The notes: a model not told the origin generated them from the sequence alone. Numbered from the stretch's first letter, positions 14,639 through 22,701 are shown. The stretch: 31,608 nucleotides of DNA from an uncultured Pseudomonadota bacterium (GCA_947306185.1 CAMZFU010000005.1:1-31608), one strand, 5' to 3'. Numbers and translations: made by a program.

Positions 14639-14791
14639 GATGCAAAAAATTATTTTTGTTGACACAAATTGATTTTTTGGGTTTGACTTTAGGAATTTTT
14701 ATGCGCTGAATGTACCGGAAATCCGCCCTTTTTAAAAGTAAAGTAAAAAAATAAGAAAAATTACATTTTATATGTTGTTTGTAAATCGCAA

Positions 14792-14807
14792 AAACTATAT
14801 ATTGTTA
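14792..14807 (+). promoter_or_regulatory. NrdR-box-like site 2
   Basis: The core CTATATATTG (14795-14804) fits the NrdR core CwATATATwG. It lies 60 bases before the nrdD start and 226 bases from site 1, an unusually wide spacing for a box pair. Confidence 0.4.
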
Positions 14808-14866
14808 TGGAAACAATAAAAGATACACAATATGTTGTGTTTTTTGACAAAATCGGAGTTTATATA

Positions 14867-16909
14867 ATGTCTGACACAAATAAGGAAGTAGAAATGCAGA
14901 TTGCGCCGACATTTGTTTGTAATGTAATGAGTGTAAAAAAACGCTCTGGCGAAACGGTTGCATTTGATGCCAAGAAAATTTACAACGCTATTAAAAAAGC
15001 TGCATACGCCACAAATGAAATATCTGATGAATATGTTGTCCAAATCACAAACGAAGTTTTAAATGATTTGGACAATAATTTTATGGGCCGCACACCATCG
15101 GTTGAAGAAATCCAAGAAATAGTCATTAAAAAACTTATGGATTCTAAATCATATAAAACGGCTGAAGCATATATTATATATCGTCAGAAACATTCAGAAA
15201 TTCGTAACGCAAATGTTGATGCAATTGAAATCATCGAAAGTTATGTTGGTGGGTCTAATTGGCGCATCAAAGAAAATGCCAATATTGGTTATTCTATTGG
15301 TGGTTTGATTTTGCGTACCAGTGAACGCGTTACCGCCGAATATTGGTTAAATATGTTTCCACAAGAAATTGCTGATGCACATCGTAGTGCGGCGATTCAT
15401 ATTCATGACCTTGGGTGGTTAACAGGTTATTGTGCGGGTTGGTCATTGCGTGAATTATTATACGAAGGTTTCAATGGTGTCCCAGGTTACCTGCAATGCG
15501 AACCAGCAAAGCATATGGCAACGGCTATATCTCATATGGTGAACTTCCTTGGTACATTGCAAAATGAATTCGCAGGTGCTCAGGCATTCTCGTCTGTGGA
15601 TACGTATCTTGCGCCGTATGTTCGTGTTGATAACATGTCATATGCAGATGTCAAGAACGCTATGCAGACATTGGTATTTAATTGTGCGGTTCCGTGTCGT
15701 TGGGGAACACAAACGCCATTTATTAACTTTACGTTTGATTGGACTTGTCCAAAGGATTTGCGTGAACAGCGACCATTTATTGGTAAAAAACAGGTTGATT
15801 TCACGTATGGTGACCTGCAAGCCGAAATGGATATGATAAACAAGGCCTTTATTGAGGTTATGACCGAAGGCGATGCACATGGTCGTCCGTTTACTTTCCC
15901 AATTCCAACATATAATATTACAGATGATTTCCCGTGGAATCATCCAAACGTCAAACCGTTGTTCGATTTAGCGGCAAAATACGGAATTCCGAATTTCCAG
16001 AATTTCTTGAATTCTGATTTGAATCCGACGGATGTTCGTTCTATGTGTTGTCGTTTGCGCCTTGATGTGCGTGAATTGTTAAAGCGCGGTGGTGGTTTGT
16101 TTGGTTCTGCGGAAAAGACCGGTTCAATTGGGGTTGTTACGATGAATTTGGCGCGTTTGGGTTATATGCACAAAGGCGACCGCGAAGGTTTGTTCCGTGA
16201 ATTAGAAAGATTAATGAATATGGGCCGCGAAGTTTTGGAAATCAAACGTCGTGTAATATCTAAACATATGGATAATGGTTTGTATCCGTTTACAAAACGT
16301 TATTTGGGGAATTGGAATCATCATTTCTCCACAATCGGTGTGAATGGTGCGAACGAAATGGTATTGAACTTTACCGATGGTAAAGAAAATATCGCGACAC
16401 CGTTTGGTAAGAAATTGGTTTTGGATTTAATGGACTTTATGCGTGATAAATTGGCGACTTTCCAAGAAGAAACAGGTAACCTGTATAACTTGGAGGCGAC
16501 ACCGGCCGAAGGTTGTTCATATCGTTTTGCAAAAACTGATGTGAAAAACTTCCCAGATATAATAACCGCCGGCACGCGTGAGGCACCGTATTACACCAAT
16601 TCAACGCAATTACCGGTGAACTTTACTGATGACCCGTTTGTTGCGCTTGAACACCAAGAAGAATTGCAAAGAAAATATACTGGCGGAACAATGTTACATC
16701 TTTATATGGGCGAACCGGTATCTTCTGGCGAAGCGGCCCAAAAGATTGTCCGCACGATATTTGAAAACTACAAGATTCCGTACATGACACTTACCCCGAC
16801 ATTTTCAATATGTCCGAAACACGGGTATTTGCCAGGTCGGCATGAATTTTGTCCAAAGTGCGATGCAGAATTAGGAATTACACCTGATGATGCATCAAAC
16901 AAGGCATAA
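14867..16909 (+). CDS. nrdD: Class III (anaerobic) ribonucleotide reductase, main chain lacking the glycyl-radical segment
   Basis: A 680-residue NrdD that reduces ribonucleotides to deoxyribonucleotides anaerobically. Residues about 20-105 form an ATP-cone (VKKRSGETVAFDAKKIYNAI). The catalytic barrel follows, with HIHDLGWLTGYCAGW and NCAVPCRWGTQTPFIN carrying the active-site cysteine region. The C-terminus ends in the zinc ribbon ICPKHGYLPGRHEFCPKC and stops 15 residues later. Complete NrdD proteins continue from here into the glycyl-radical loop; that segment is a separate ORF at 16952. The ATG at 14867 is preferred over 14807 because GGAG lies eight bases upstream and conserved sequence begins soon after. 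The 14807 start would overlap an NrdR-like box. Confidence 0.93.
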   Translation: MSDTNKEVEMQIAPTFVCNVMSVKKRSGETVAFDAKKIYNAIKKAAYATNEISDEYVVQITNEVLNDLDNNFMGRTPSVEEIQEIVIKKLMDSKSYKTAEAYIIYRQKHSEIRNANVDAIEIIESYVGGSNWRIKENANIGYSIGGLILRTSERVTAEYWLNMFPQEIADAHRSAAIHIHDLGWLTGYCAGWSLRELLYEGFNGVPGYLQCEPAKHMATAISHMVNFLGTLQNEFAGAQAFSSVDTYLAPYVRVDNMSYADVKNAMQTLVFNCAVPCRWGTQTPFINFTFDWTCPKDLREQRPFIGKKQVDFTYGDLQAEMDMINKAFIEVMTEGDAHGRPFTFPIPTYNITDDFPWNHPNVKPLFDLAAKYGIPNFQNFLNSDLNPTDVRSMCCRLRLDVRELLKRGGGLFGSAEKTGSIGVVTMNLARLGYMHKGDREGLFRELERLMNMGREVLEIKRRVISKHMDNGLYPFTKRYLGNWNHHFSTIGVNGANEMVLNFTDGKENIATPFGKKLVLDLMDFMRDKLATFQEETGNLYNLEATPAEGCSYRFAKTDVKNFPDIITAGTREAPYYTNSTQLPVNFTDDPFVALEHQEELQRKYTGGTMLHLYMGEPVSSGEAAQKIVRTIFENYKIPYMTLTPTFSICPKHGYLPGRHEFCPKCDAELGITPDDASNKA

Positions 16910-16951
16910 AAAGGTCAAACAAAAAAACAAAAAAGGAAAAGGAGAGTAAAA

Positions 16952-17137
16952 ATGATTGCAAACGATCAACAAAGAACACCATGTGAAGTTTTTTCCCGCA
17001 GTATGGGATTTATCCGCCCAACCAAGAACTTTAATATTGGGAAATATTCTGAATTCTGCGAACGCAAAACGTTCACAGAGGCGAATTGTTTGACCACCGG
17101 TGAACGTCATACCGAATTAATGAAAAAGGCAGCATAA
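16952..17137 (+). CDS. Separate glycyl-radical subunit/segment of NrdD
   Basis: A 61-residue protein that matches the missing C-terminus of NrdD: TPCEVFSRSMGFIRPTKNFN, then IGKYSEFCERKTF. In complete NrdD the corresponding SRVxGYxRP segment bears the Gly that NrdG converts to a stable radical; here that would be G19. It has its own Shine-Dalgarno (AGGAGAG) and ATG. It lies in the same frame as nrdD, separated by one TAA and 14 open codons reading KGQTKKQKRKRRVK, so read-through could also make a fused chain. By analogy with GrcA (YfiD), which supplies a radical domain to damaged pyruvate formate-lyase, it may dock onto the main chain. nrdG starts four bases after its stop. Confidence 0.85.
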   Translation: MIANDQQRTPCEVFSRSMGFIRPTKNFNIGKYSEFCERKTFTEANCLTTGERHTELMKKAA

Positions 17138-17141
17138 GATT

Positions 17142-17843
17142 ATGAGAGCGATTCAGATTGGTGGATTGGTATCGTTCACAACGATAGATTATCCCGGAAA
17201 ATTGGCGGCTGTGCTGTTTTTGGTTGGTTGTCCAATTCGTTGTGCATATTGTTCCAATCCACATCTGATTGGGGTTGGTGATGGTGAATACGACCCTGAA
17301 AAAGTTTTTGAATGGTTGCAAACCCGTGTGGGAAAGCTTGAAGCCGTTGTGTTTTCTGGGGGCGAAGCATTAATGCAAGGGGATGCAACCATTGATTATA
17401 TGCGGCGTGTGCGTGATTTAGGTTTTGCCATTGGTCTGCATACGAACGGTTTTTATCCAGAAAATTTGGCCAAGGCCAGTGATGTTATTGATTGGGCCGG
17501 CATAGATTACAAGGCAACCAAAACAAATTACGAAAAATTGACGGGTGTAAATATTGCGTACGAACGTTTGTTGAAAAGTTTGGATGTGTGGGCCAAGACC
17601 GGCAAACCGGCCGAGGTTCGTGTAACCTGTGATCCGCGTTATGTATCACCTGATGATTTATTGGAAATCGCGCGTGATGTTGCAAATCGTGGTTACAAAA
17701 ACTTCGCGGTTCAGAAATATATTCCACATTTTGAAGACGAAGAACATAAAACAACATCTGCAATGCGGGAAGCTTTCTTCAACAATGTCGAATTACGCGA
17801 TAAAATAAACGCATTATTTGATACTGTCATTTGGCGAGAATAG
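17142..17843 (+). CDS. nrdG: Anaerobic ribonucleotide reductase activating protein (radical SAM)
   Basis: A 233-residue radical SAM enzyme that installs the glycyl radical on NrdD. The cluster motif is C30-x3-C34-x2-C37 in GCPIRCAYCSNP; FSGGEALMQ is the SAM-binding GGE motif. IDYPGKLAAVLFL upstream and the later LHTNGFYP are typical of the NrdG-like activases fused or linked to class III reductases. It lies four bases after the glycyl-radical ORF, consistent with a three-gene operon. The last 17 bases overlap the end of the convergent gene on the minus strand. Confidence 0.93.
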   Translation: MRAIQIGGLVSFTTIDYPGKLAAVLFLVGCPIRCAYCSNPHLIGVGDGEYDPEKVFEWLQTRVGKLEAVVFSGGEALMQGDATIDYMRRVRDLGFAIGLHTNGFYPENLAKASDVIDWAGIDYKATKTNYEKLTGVNIAYERLLKSLDVWAKTGKPAEVRVTCDPRYVSPDDLLEIARDVANRGYKNFAVQKYIPHFEDEEHKTTSAMREAFFNNVELRDKINALFDTVIWRE

Positions 17844-18666
17844 GGCATTTACTAATTTTTTTGCGAATCTGTTTATTACGTTTTTTTAAATACTTTAATT
17901 GTTTCCGATACAGTCGGTTCCATTCGGTTGTATTTTTAGGAAATGGGCTAAATTCAGGATGTTCGAATCCATCTTTTCCATCTTCGAACATATCACCCCC
18001 AATAAAGAATTTTATTTTCCCGCCTTGGACATATGAACCATCCAGATAAAAGAATTTTACATAGTTATCAAAATCTTTGAACAAATTGAAGAATTTTTCA
18101 TCTGCCTTTAACACGTCATACAGTGGACTTTGTCTTTTTGACTCGCTTTTTTCATAGAAACGTCTAATGCATTCCAATGTTAAATCAAATCTATCTTTGA
18201 TTTTGTGATTACGTCCGCGGGCCATATTTACAGAAATTGGATATTTGTGTTTGGGAAATATTATTTCTCCGCCGATTGTAGATGCAGCCCTTACATATTT
18301 TTTTAATTTATTTTTATAATGTTTAATGTTTTTATCAGGAATGAATTCTTTCTCTTGTGGCGCATACCTTTCCTGCATATTAACAATAGAATCACTGGCA
18401 AAACGAGATTTTTCCAAATCATTTCCATAATAATTTGGACTGAACCAATATAAATAATCGTATTCCGGGTTATTGCCGATTTGCAGGTCAAATAATTCCC
18501 CGTTGGGTAATGTGCGACGATATACGCATTGTTGGCATTTACGTAGTGTCTCGCTGTATGTATCAATGTCGGGTACATCATCGCGGTTATTAAGATATTG
18601 TTCAACAAAACGATCAATATCTTCATCGATATCTTTTATAAAGTTAAACATAAGTTTGTGTGCCAT
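17827..18666 (-). CDS. Protein of unknown function, DUF6994-like
   Basis: A 279-residue soluble protein. The pattern IDTYSETLRKCQQCVYRRTLPNGELFDL, FASDSIVNM, IIFPKHKYPISVNMARGRNHKIKDRFDLTLECIRRFY and SPLYDVL matches my recollection of the DUF6994 family (a D-x-x-S start, LPNG, SSD-like and R-x-x-R-F-D-LTL-x-C-I segments), whose role is unknown. This recollection needs a profile search. It ends in a Lys/Arg-rich tail. It starts 11 bases after an ABC-F gene on the same strand, so the two probably form an operon. It overlaps the 3' end of nrdG by 17 bases. Confidence 0.7.
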   Translation of the reverse strand: MAHKLMFNFIKDIDEDIDRFVEQYLNNRDDVPDIDTYSETLRKCQQCVYRRTLPNGELFDLQIGNNPEYDYLYWFSPNYYGNDLEKSRFASDSIVNMQERYAPQEKEFIPDKNIKHYKNKLKKYVRAASTIGGEIIFPKHKYPISVNMARGRNHKIKDRFDLTLECIRRFYEKSESKRQSPLYDVLKADEKFFNLFKDFDNYVKFFYLDGSYVQGGKIKFFIGGDMFEDGKDGFEHPEFSPFPKNTTEWNRLYRKQLKYLKKRNKQIRKKISKCPILAK

Positions 18667-18677
18667 TTTATCGCTCT

Positions 18678-20063
18678 TTATATCATAACCATTTTATCAA
18701 CTTTTATATTCTTTGCAAAGATTTCGTCGTGCGATACAAGCAATATTGCACCACGATATTGATTCAATGCATCTTCCAGAATGGCGATACTTTTTATTTC
18801 AAGGTTATTTGTCGGTTCATCCAGAATCAATAAATCTGGTTGATTGTCACCACCAAGAACCGTTGCCGATGTCGCCTTTAATAGTTCGCCACCCGACAGC
18901 ATTGAAACCAGTTTCGATGATGTGTTGCCACGAAAACCAAAGTTTGCGGCAATCACGTGCGCATCGTGTTTAAGGCACTCCGATATATCCATAATGTTTT
19001 CAATTATCGTTTTATCGCGATTTAACAGCGATAAATCTTGATTCAGATACGCGATTTTACCAAATGTTTTTACCGTGCCAGAATCGGGTTTTAATTCGCC
19101 ACAGATAATTTTCAATAATGTCGTTTTGCCGGCACCGTTTTTGCCACACAATCTTATTCGGGTTCCGCCATACATTGTAAAATCGAAATTATCAAATATG
19201 ACTTTATCGCCGTACGCAAAATGCAAACCAGAAATAGTAATCAGTTCCTTGCTGTAGAACGGTTTGTTTGGCACGGGGATTTTTATTTTGTCGTCATGCA
19301 TTTGGTCGGTCAACGATTGTTGCAATGTTAATTGCTCATCAATTTTCTTTTGTATGATGGCGCGTTTCTTGGCCTCGGTTTCCTGACTTTTGCCCTTTAA
19401 TGCATTTGCGGCGATGGGACTGCGTTTACCGGTGGCGATATCTTTACGCTGTTTGGCCTCGTGATGTTGGCGGGTATTTTGCGCGATATTTATTGTTTTA
19501 TTCAAACGGCACAGGGCTTTTTCGCTGTCCGTGTATTTGGATTGAAGGTTTGCCATTTCAAGATTTTTTTGGCGCACATAAAAATCATAGTTTCCACCAT
19601 AAGTCCTTAATTGCCCATTGGTTATTTCTATAATTTTATCAACGCGGCCCAACAATTCACGGTCGTGTGATACAATAACAACACCAAATGGATATGCATC
19701 CATACGGGCAAAAAAATCGCGTCTGGCATCAATGTCCAAATTGTTTGTTGGTTCATCCAAGAGTAATATGGCCGCCCCGCTATCAAACGCGCGTGCCAAT
19801 TCAAAACGTTGACGTTCGCCACCACTTTTGGAATCGGGTTCATATAATTGTTTCATATAATAAATGGTTGCATTTCGCGCCACATTCCCCGAATTTACCA
19901 CTATGTCGCCCGATAATATTTTCAACAACGTTGTTTTGCCACAACCATTATCGCCAATAATGGCAACCCGTTCAGAATCTGTAACGGTTAACGACAGATT
20001 CGCAAACAAATCAGTTGTGGAATCATAACTAAAAAACACATTTGATAAAGAAATGAAATTCAT
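18678..20063 (-). CDS. ABC-F family ATPase (ribosome-associated type)
   Basis: A 461-residue protein with two ABC ATPase domains and no membrane segment, the ABC-F layout. Domain 1: Walker A GDNGCGKTT, signature SGGERQ, Walker B ILLLDEPTNNLD. Domain 2: Walker A GKNGAGKTT, signature LSGGELLKA, Walker B LLILDEPTNNLE. A charged helical linker lies between (about 170-265). Both catalytic Glu residues are present. The protein is shorter than the usual 520-650 residues, mainly in domain 1. ABC-F proteins act at the ribosome, either in translation rescue or in antibiotic protection. Which applies here cannot be read from sequence. An inverted repeat in the leader could be an attenuator element. Confidence 0.88.
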   Translation of the reverse strand: MNFISLSNVFFSYDSTTDLFANLSLTVTDSERVAIIGDNGCGKTTLLKILSGDIVVNSGNVARNATIYYMKQLYEPDSKSGGERQRFELARAFDSGAAILLLDEPTNNLDIDARRDFFARMDAYPFGVVIVSHDRELLGRVDKIIEITNGQLRTYGGNYDFYVRQKNLEMANLQSKYTDSEKALCRLNKTINIAQNTRQHHEAKQRKDIATGKRSPIAANALKGKSQETEAKKRAIIQKKIDEQLTLQQSLTDQMHDDKIKIPVPNKPFYSKELITISGLHFAYGDKVIFDNFDFTMYGGTRIRLCGKNGAGKTTLLKIICGELKPDSGTVKTFGKIAYLNQDLSLLNRDKTIIENIMDISECLKHDAHVIAANFGFRGNTSSKLVSMLSGGELLKATSATVLGGDNQPDLLILDEPTNNLEIKSIAILEDALNQYRGAILLVSHDEIFAKNIKVDKMVMI

Positions 20064-20096
20064 AACAAAAACCTTTTAATGTTGTAGATGAATCAA

Positions 20097-20112
20097 CGCA
20101 CAAAATTGTGCG
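20097..20112. repeat. 16-bp palindrome upstream of the ABC-F gene
   Basis: CGCACAA-AA-TTGTGCG, 34-49 bases upstream of the ABC-F start codon. It could be an operator or a leader hairpin. Confidence 0.5.
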
Positions 20113-20240
20113 ACCAATATAAAAAATACAACATTACATACGCATCGGTTTTTGTCCTTTGGTTTTTATTACACACGTAAATTCTAGTATAAATAACAAT
20201 AAAATCAAGTAATAATATATTGCAAATCAATTTGTATGTT

Positions 20241-20262
20241 ATACCCTTTCCAAAAAGGGTAT
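20241..20262 (+). promoter_or_regulatory. Hairpin that covers the pyrophosphatase ribosome binding site
   Basis: ATACCCTTT-CCAA-AAAGGGTAT is a perfect 9-bp stem ending three bases before the ATG at 20266. The right arm contains the only Shine-Dalgarno (AAAGGG), so folding would block translation initiation. Confidence 0.55.
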
Positions 20263-20265
20263 AGA

Positions 20266-20628
20266 ATGCCAGAATCAAGAATAACATCTGCACGTCATTT
20301 CTTGGGAAAAATAGTAACGGTTAAAATGGACCGGCCGTTGGGGACAAAACATCCAAAATTCGGATTTGAATACCCCGTGAATTATGGTTTTATTCCAAAC
20401 ACAGTGTCAGGTGATGGCGAAGAACTGGATGCGTATGTGATAGGCATTGATGTGCCAATGGATGAATTTGTGGGGCGCTGTATCGCGATTATACACCGCA
20501 CCGATGACGATGATGATAAATTGGTTGTCGCCCCAGATGGCAAAGAATTTTCAGACAAAGATATAGAAATCCAAACCGAATTCCAAGAAAAATGGTTTCA
20601 ACATATTATCATTAGGAAAGACCAATAA
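20266..20628 (+). CDS. Inorganic pyrophosphatase family protein, short form
   Basis: A 120-residue protein of the soluble inorganic pyrophosphatase family. Seen: DRPLGTKHPKFGFEYPVNYGFIPNT, then SGDGEELDAYVIG, where the acidic residues correspond to the metal-binding DxDPxD loop of the classical enzyme, and a later DDKLVVAPDG. It is much shorter than the 165-180 residues of standard Ppa. Similar short relatives with the EELDAYV form occur in Firmicutes, so pyrophosphate may not be its only substrate. The ATG at 20266 gives MPESRITSARHFLGK and has AAAGGG six bases upstream, inside a hairpin. Confidence 0.8.
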   Translation: MPESRITSARHFLGKIVTVKMDRPLGTKHPKFGFEYPVNYGFIPNTVSGDGEELDAYVIGIDVPMDEFVGRCIAIIHRTDDDDDKLVVAPDGKEFSDKDIEIQTEFQEKWFQHIIIRKDQ

Positions 20629-20692
20629 CGTTTGTACACCGTTTGTTTTAGCAAACATGGGCCTTTTTATGCATTTTGTTTATGGGTTTAGC

Positions 20693-20708
20693 GTGGACCA
20701 TTTTTGTC
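20693..20708 (+). promoter_or_regulatory. Candidate WYL-regulator operator, copy 1
   Basis: GTGGACCATTTTTGTC, identical over 16 bases to the site at 22638. It contains GGAC-N7-GTC, an imperfect inverted repeat, and overlaps a -35-like TTGTCA; TATAAA-like -10 sequences follow at about 20720-20730, upstream of the gene at 20804. Confidence 0.6.
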
Positions 20709-20803
20709 ATATATGGGGGTATAGTATAAAAATCATACCGATGTGTATTGACGGATATGAAAAAATACATACATATACAGCAACCACAACAAAAGGAGAT
20801 AAA

Positions 20804-21496
20804 ATGCCAGATGTTTCCCCAATATGGATTAACACAATCAGAAACAAAAGATATAACCTTTTTAACGGTACAACGACAATGAATGCCGTCGAGATATATA
20901 AATATTTAATAGAGAAATTTGATAAAGTAGATGTATCAACCGATGCCGATTTCCAAGAGGCATATAGAAAATTTTTCAAAACTACATTGGGGCCAGATAG
21001 ACAAATTACCAGGAAGGCGGGTCAAATGTGGCATAAATTATATTTTGAATTGTTGCAATCTCTAAAAGGTAAATCTGAATTAAGCATAGAAAAAGAAATA
21101 GAAAATTTTTACACGAGGCAGCAAGAGGAAAAACTGAACGCAAAATTTGAAATGTCATTTATAAGCAAGGCGTTGCATATGGTAGATCATAATCTGCCAA
21201 TATGGGATCGCAATATCAGGGCGACCTTACTGGGGCTGACACATGACCCATTAACAAGAATACAAGATGAAGACCAAAGAATACAGGAAGCAAGACGTTA
21301 CTATGATTTAATCAAAGACCGGATTCAAGCAGCAATTAAAACCGATAAAACCAAAGATAAAAATAGTCAAATAATTACCCAGTTCCGTGTCGCATTTCCA
21401 ACAGAAGAAAAAGGCATTACGGACGTAAAAGTTATGGATTTCTATTATTGGATTACATATAAACTTTTGCCGAAAAAACCTAAGAAGATAAGATAA
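20804..21496 (+). CDS. Unknown protein, probable member of the WYL regulon
   Basis: A 230-residue soluble, lysine-rich and mainly helical protein that I do not recognise. The segment FISKALHMVDHNLPIWDRNI (about residues 118-137) resembles the S-K-x-LH-x(n)-P-I-W/Y-D-x-x-V motif seen in several uncharacterised helix-hairpin-helix proteins of defence and accessory regions; this is a weak resemblance. The ATG at 20804 is preferred over 20657 because AAAGGAGAT lies four to eight bases upstream and the longer version would translate the promoter and operator. Codon use (many AGA/AGG arginines) differs from the core genes to its left. It ends at a shared terminator, facing the WYL regulator. Confidence 0.75.
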   Translation: MPDVSPIWINTIRNKRYNLFNGTTTMNAVEIYKYLIEKFDKVDVSTDADFQEAYRKFFKTTLGPDRQITRKAGQMWHKLYFELLQSLKGKSELSIEKEIENFYTRQQEEKLNAKFEMSFISKALHMVDHNLPIWDRNIRATLLGLTHDPLTRIQDEDQRIQEARRYYDLIKDRIQAAIKTDKTKDKNSQIITQFRVAFPTEEKGITDVKVMDFYYWITYKLLPKKPKKIR

Positions 21497-21502
21497 CATA
21501 AA

Positions 21503-21527
21503 AAAAACGCCCGTTTGGGCGTTTTTT
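21503..21527. terminator. Bidirectional terminator between the unknown gene and the WYL gene
   Basis: AAAAACGCCC-GTTT-GGGCGTTTTT with A and T runs on the two sides. It overlaps the stop codon of the WYL gene and serves both convergent genes. Confidence 0.9.
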
Positions 21528-22575
21528 ACTTGATATCTTCAATGGATTTTTCGCATCGTTTTAATAAGTTACGGTATTCAATCAGTAATTCTTTTGGTTT
21601 GATTGGTATAATATCGCCGCGCCATTGTGTCAGGTATATACTCATTGCGCGCAAACCGCCAGTACGCATTTTAATCGTCAAGGTGCCATCAGTATTGGTT
21701 ATTAACTTTTGTGTTGGATGAAACTGGTACTGTTTTACAATTTTGATTATATTTGGGTCTTTGACCAACCATTCCACATTATAAACCTTTCCTTCGTCAT
21801 AAATACCAAACATAGAATTAGCATACTCTTGGATAGAAAAATCACCTGGATCAAACGAAATATCCGTTTCAACCGCGTTTTTAATGTCTGATAATATGTA
21901 ATGCCACGGTTTATCATCGTCTTTTGGATAGGCGATAAGGTAAACATTATTTGGCCCGTACAATATTCCCAAAGGTTGCACCAGTTTTTTGTTGGTTTTA
22001 TACATGAACTCAACCTCGTGTAAATTGATGATTGCAGAATCAAGAACAGATTTTACATTCGTATCAAACATTGTGATGTGGTGTGGGCCGATATAGGCAA
22101 AATTTACATTTACTTTTTGATCTATTTCGTTTATTTTTCGCGTTGCGGTGTTTTTGAGTTCAACCCTGTTTATTTTATTATATAATTTAGTTGTTAATTT
22201 CGCTTTTAGATTCTTCAATATATTTTGAGCGTTTTTATTATAACTTATTTTTTGTATTGCGATTTCAAGTGCCTGAATCTCTGTTTCGTCCAATGTGTCT
22301 GGGAAATCGTTTAAATCTAATTTATATGCGCCGTTGACATAATCAAGTTGATCTTGGTATTTATCCGCGATAGATTCTAACTCGCGTTTTACAGTTCTTT
22401 CGCATACTTTATAATCAAAAACATTTGCGATTTTGGATGGAACCTTGCCATAACTGATATACCTTGCTGAAAGAAAGTCGCGGATATCTTGGCGTGTCAT
22501 ATATCTTTTACGTAATTCGTTAATAAGTTCCAAATGAATATCGACTTTTTTATAATTATTGCGTGATTCTGACAT
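21526..22575 (-). CDS. WYL-domain transcriptional regulator
   Basis: A 349-residue regulator. The N-terminal ~100 residues carry a winged-helix DNA-binding region (MTRQDIRDFLSARY, CERTVKRELESIADKY). Residues about 180-270 form a WYL domain, with NLHEVEFMYKTNKKLVQPLGILYGPNNVYLIAYP and a following HYILSDIKN segment; a WCX-like C-terminal region follows (EWLVKDPNIIKIVKQYQFHP ... L). WYL regulators such as BrxR and CapW bind nucleic-acid signals and repress phage-defence operons. It is divergent from the AAA+ gene, shares its intergenic region, and has a GGGGT Shine-Dalgarno and a minus-strand TATAAT at 22620-22625. The operator at 22638 would cover its own -35 region, so autorepression is likely. 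Confidence 0.88.
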   Translation of the reverse strand: MSESRNNYKKVDIHLELINELRKRYMTRQDIRDFLSARYISYGKVPSKIANVFDYKVCERTVKRELESIADKYQDQLDYVNGAYKLDLNDFPDTLDETEIQALEIAIQKISYNKNAQNILKNLKAKLTTKLYNKINRVELKNTATRKINEIDQKVNVNFAYIGPHHITMFDTNVKSVLDSAIINLHEVEFMYKTNKKLVQPLGILYGPNNVYLIAYPKDDDKPWHYILSDIKNAVETDISFDPGDFSIQEYANSMFGIYDEGKVYNVEWLVKDPNIIKIVKQYQFHPTQKLITNTDGTLTIKMRTGGLRAMSIYLTQWRGDIIPIKPKELLIEYRNLLKRCEKSIEDIK

Positions 22576-22637
22576 TTTTACCCCGTTTTATGCCTTTATT
22601 GGATGGTATCAGAAAAAAAATTATACGCAAGTGGAAA

Positions 22638-22654
22638 GTGGACCATTTTTGTCC
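22638..22654 (+). promoter_or_regulatory. Candidate WYL-regulator operator, copy 2
   Basis: GTGGACCATTTTTGTCC, containing the inverted repeat GGAC-N7-GTCC. It lies between the divergent WYL and AAA+ genes, 48 bases before the AAA+ ATG and just upstream of the WYL -10 on the other strand, so one bound regulator could control both. Confidence 0.65.
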
Positions 22655-22701
22655 GGAAGAGTTTCTATTTTACTTTTGGACACCAACAAAAAGGGGTAAT
22701 T

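Noticed and set aside
14653..14672. FNR-like site (TTGAC...ATTGA) upstream of nrdD
   Set aside because: The halves form a direct rather than inverted repeat, and the second does not match ATCAA.
20657..20803. 49-residue N-terminal extension of the gene at 20804
   Set aside because: It lies over the candidate operator and promoter and has no ribosome binding site. AAAGGAGAT directly precedes the ATG at 20804.
22603..22701. Longer N-terminus for the AAA+ protein
   Set aside because: It would translate through the operator and promoter. The ATG at 22702 has a good Shine-Dalgarno.
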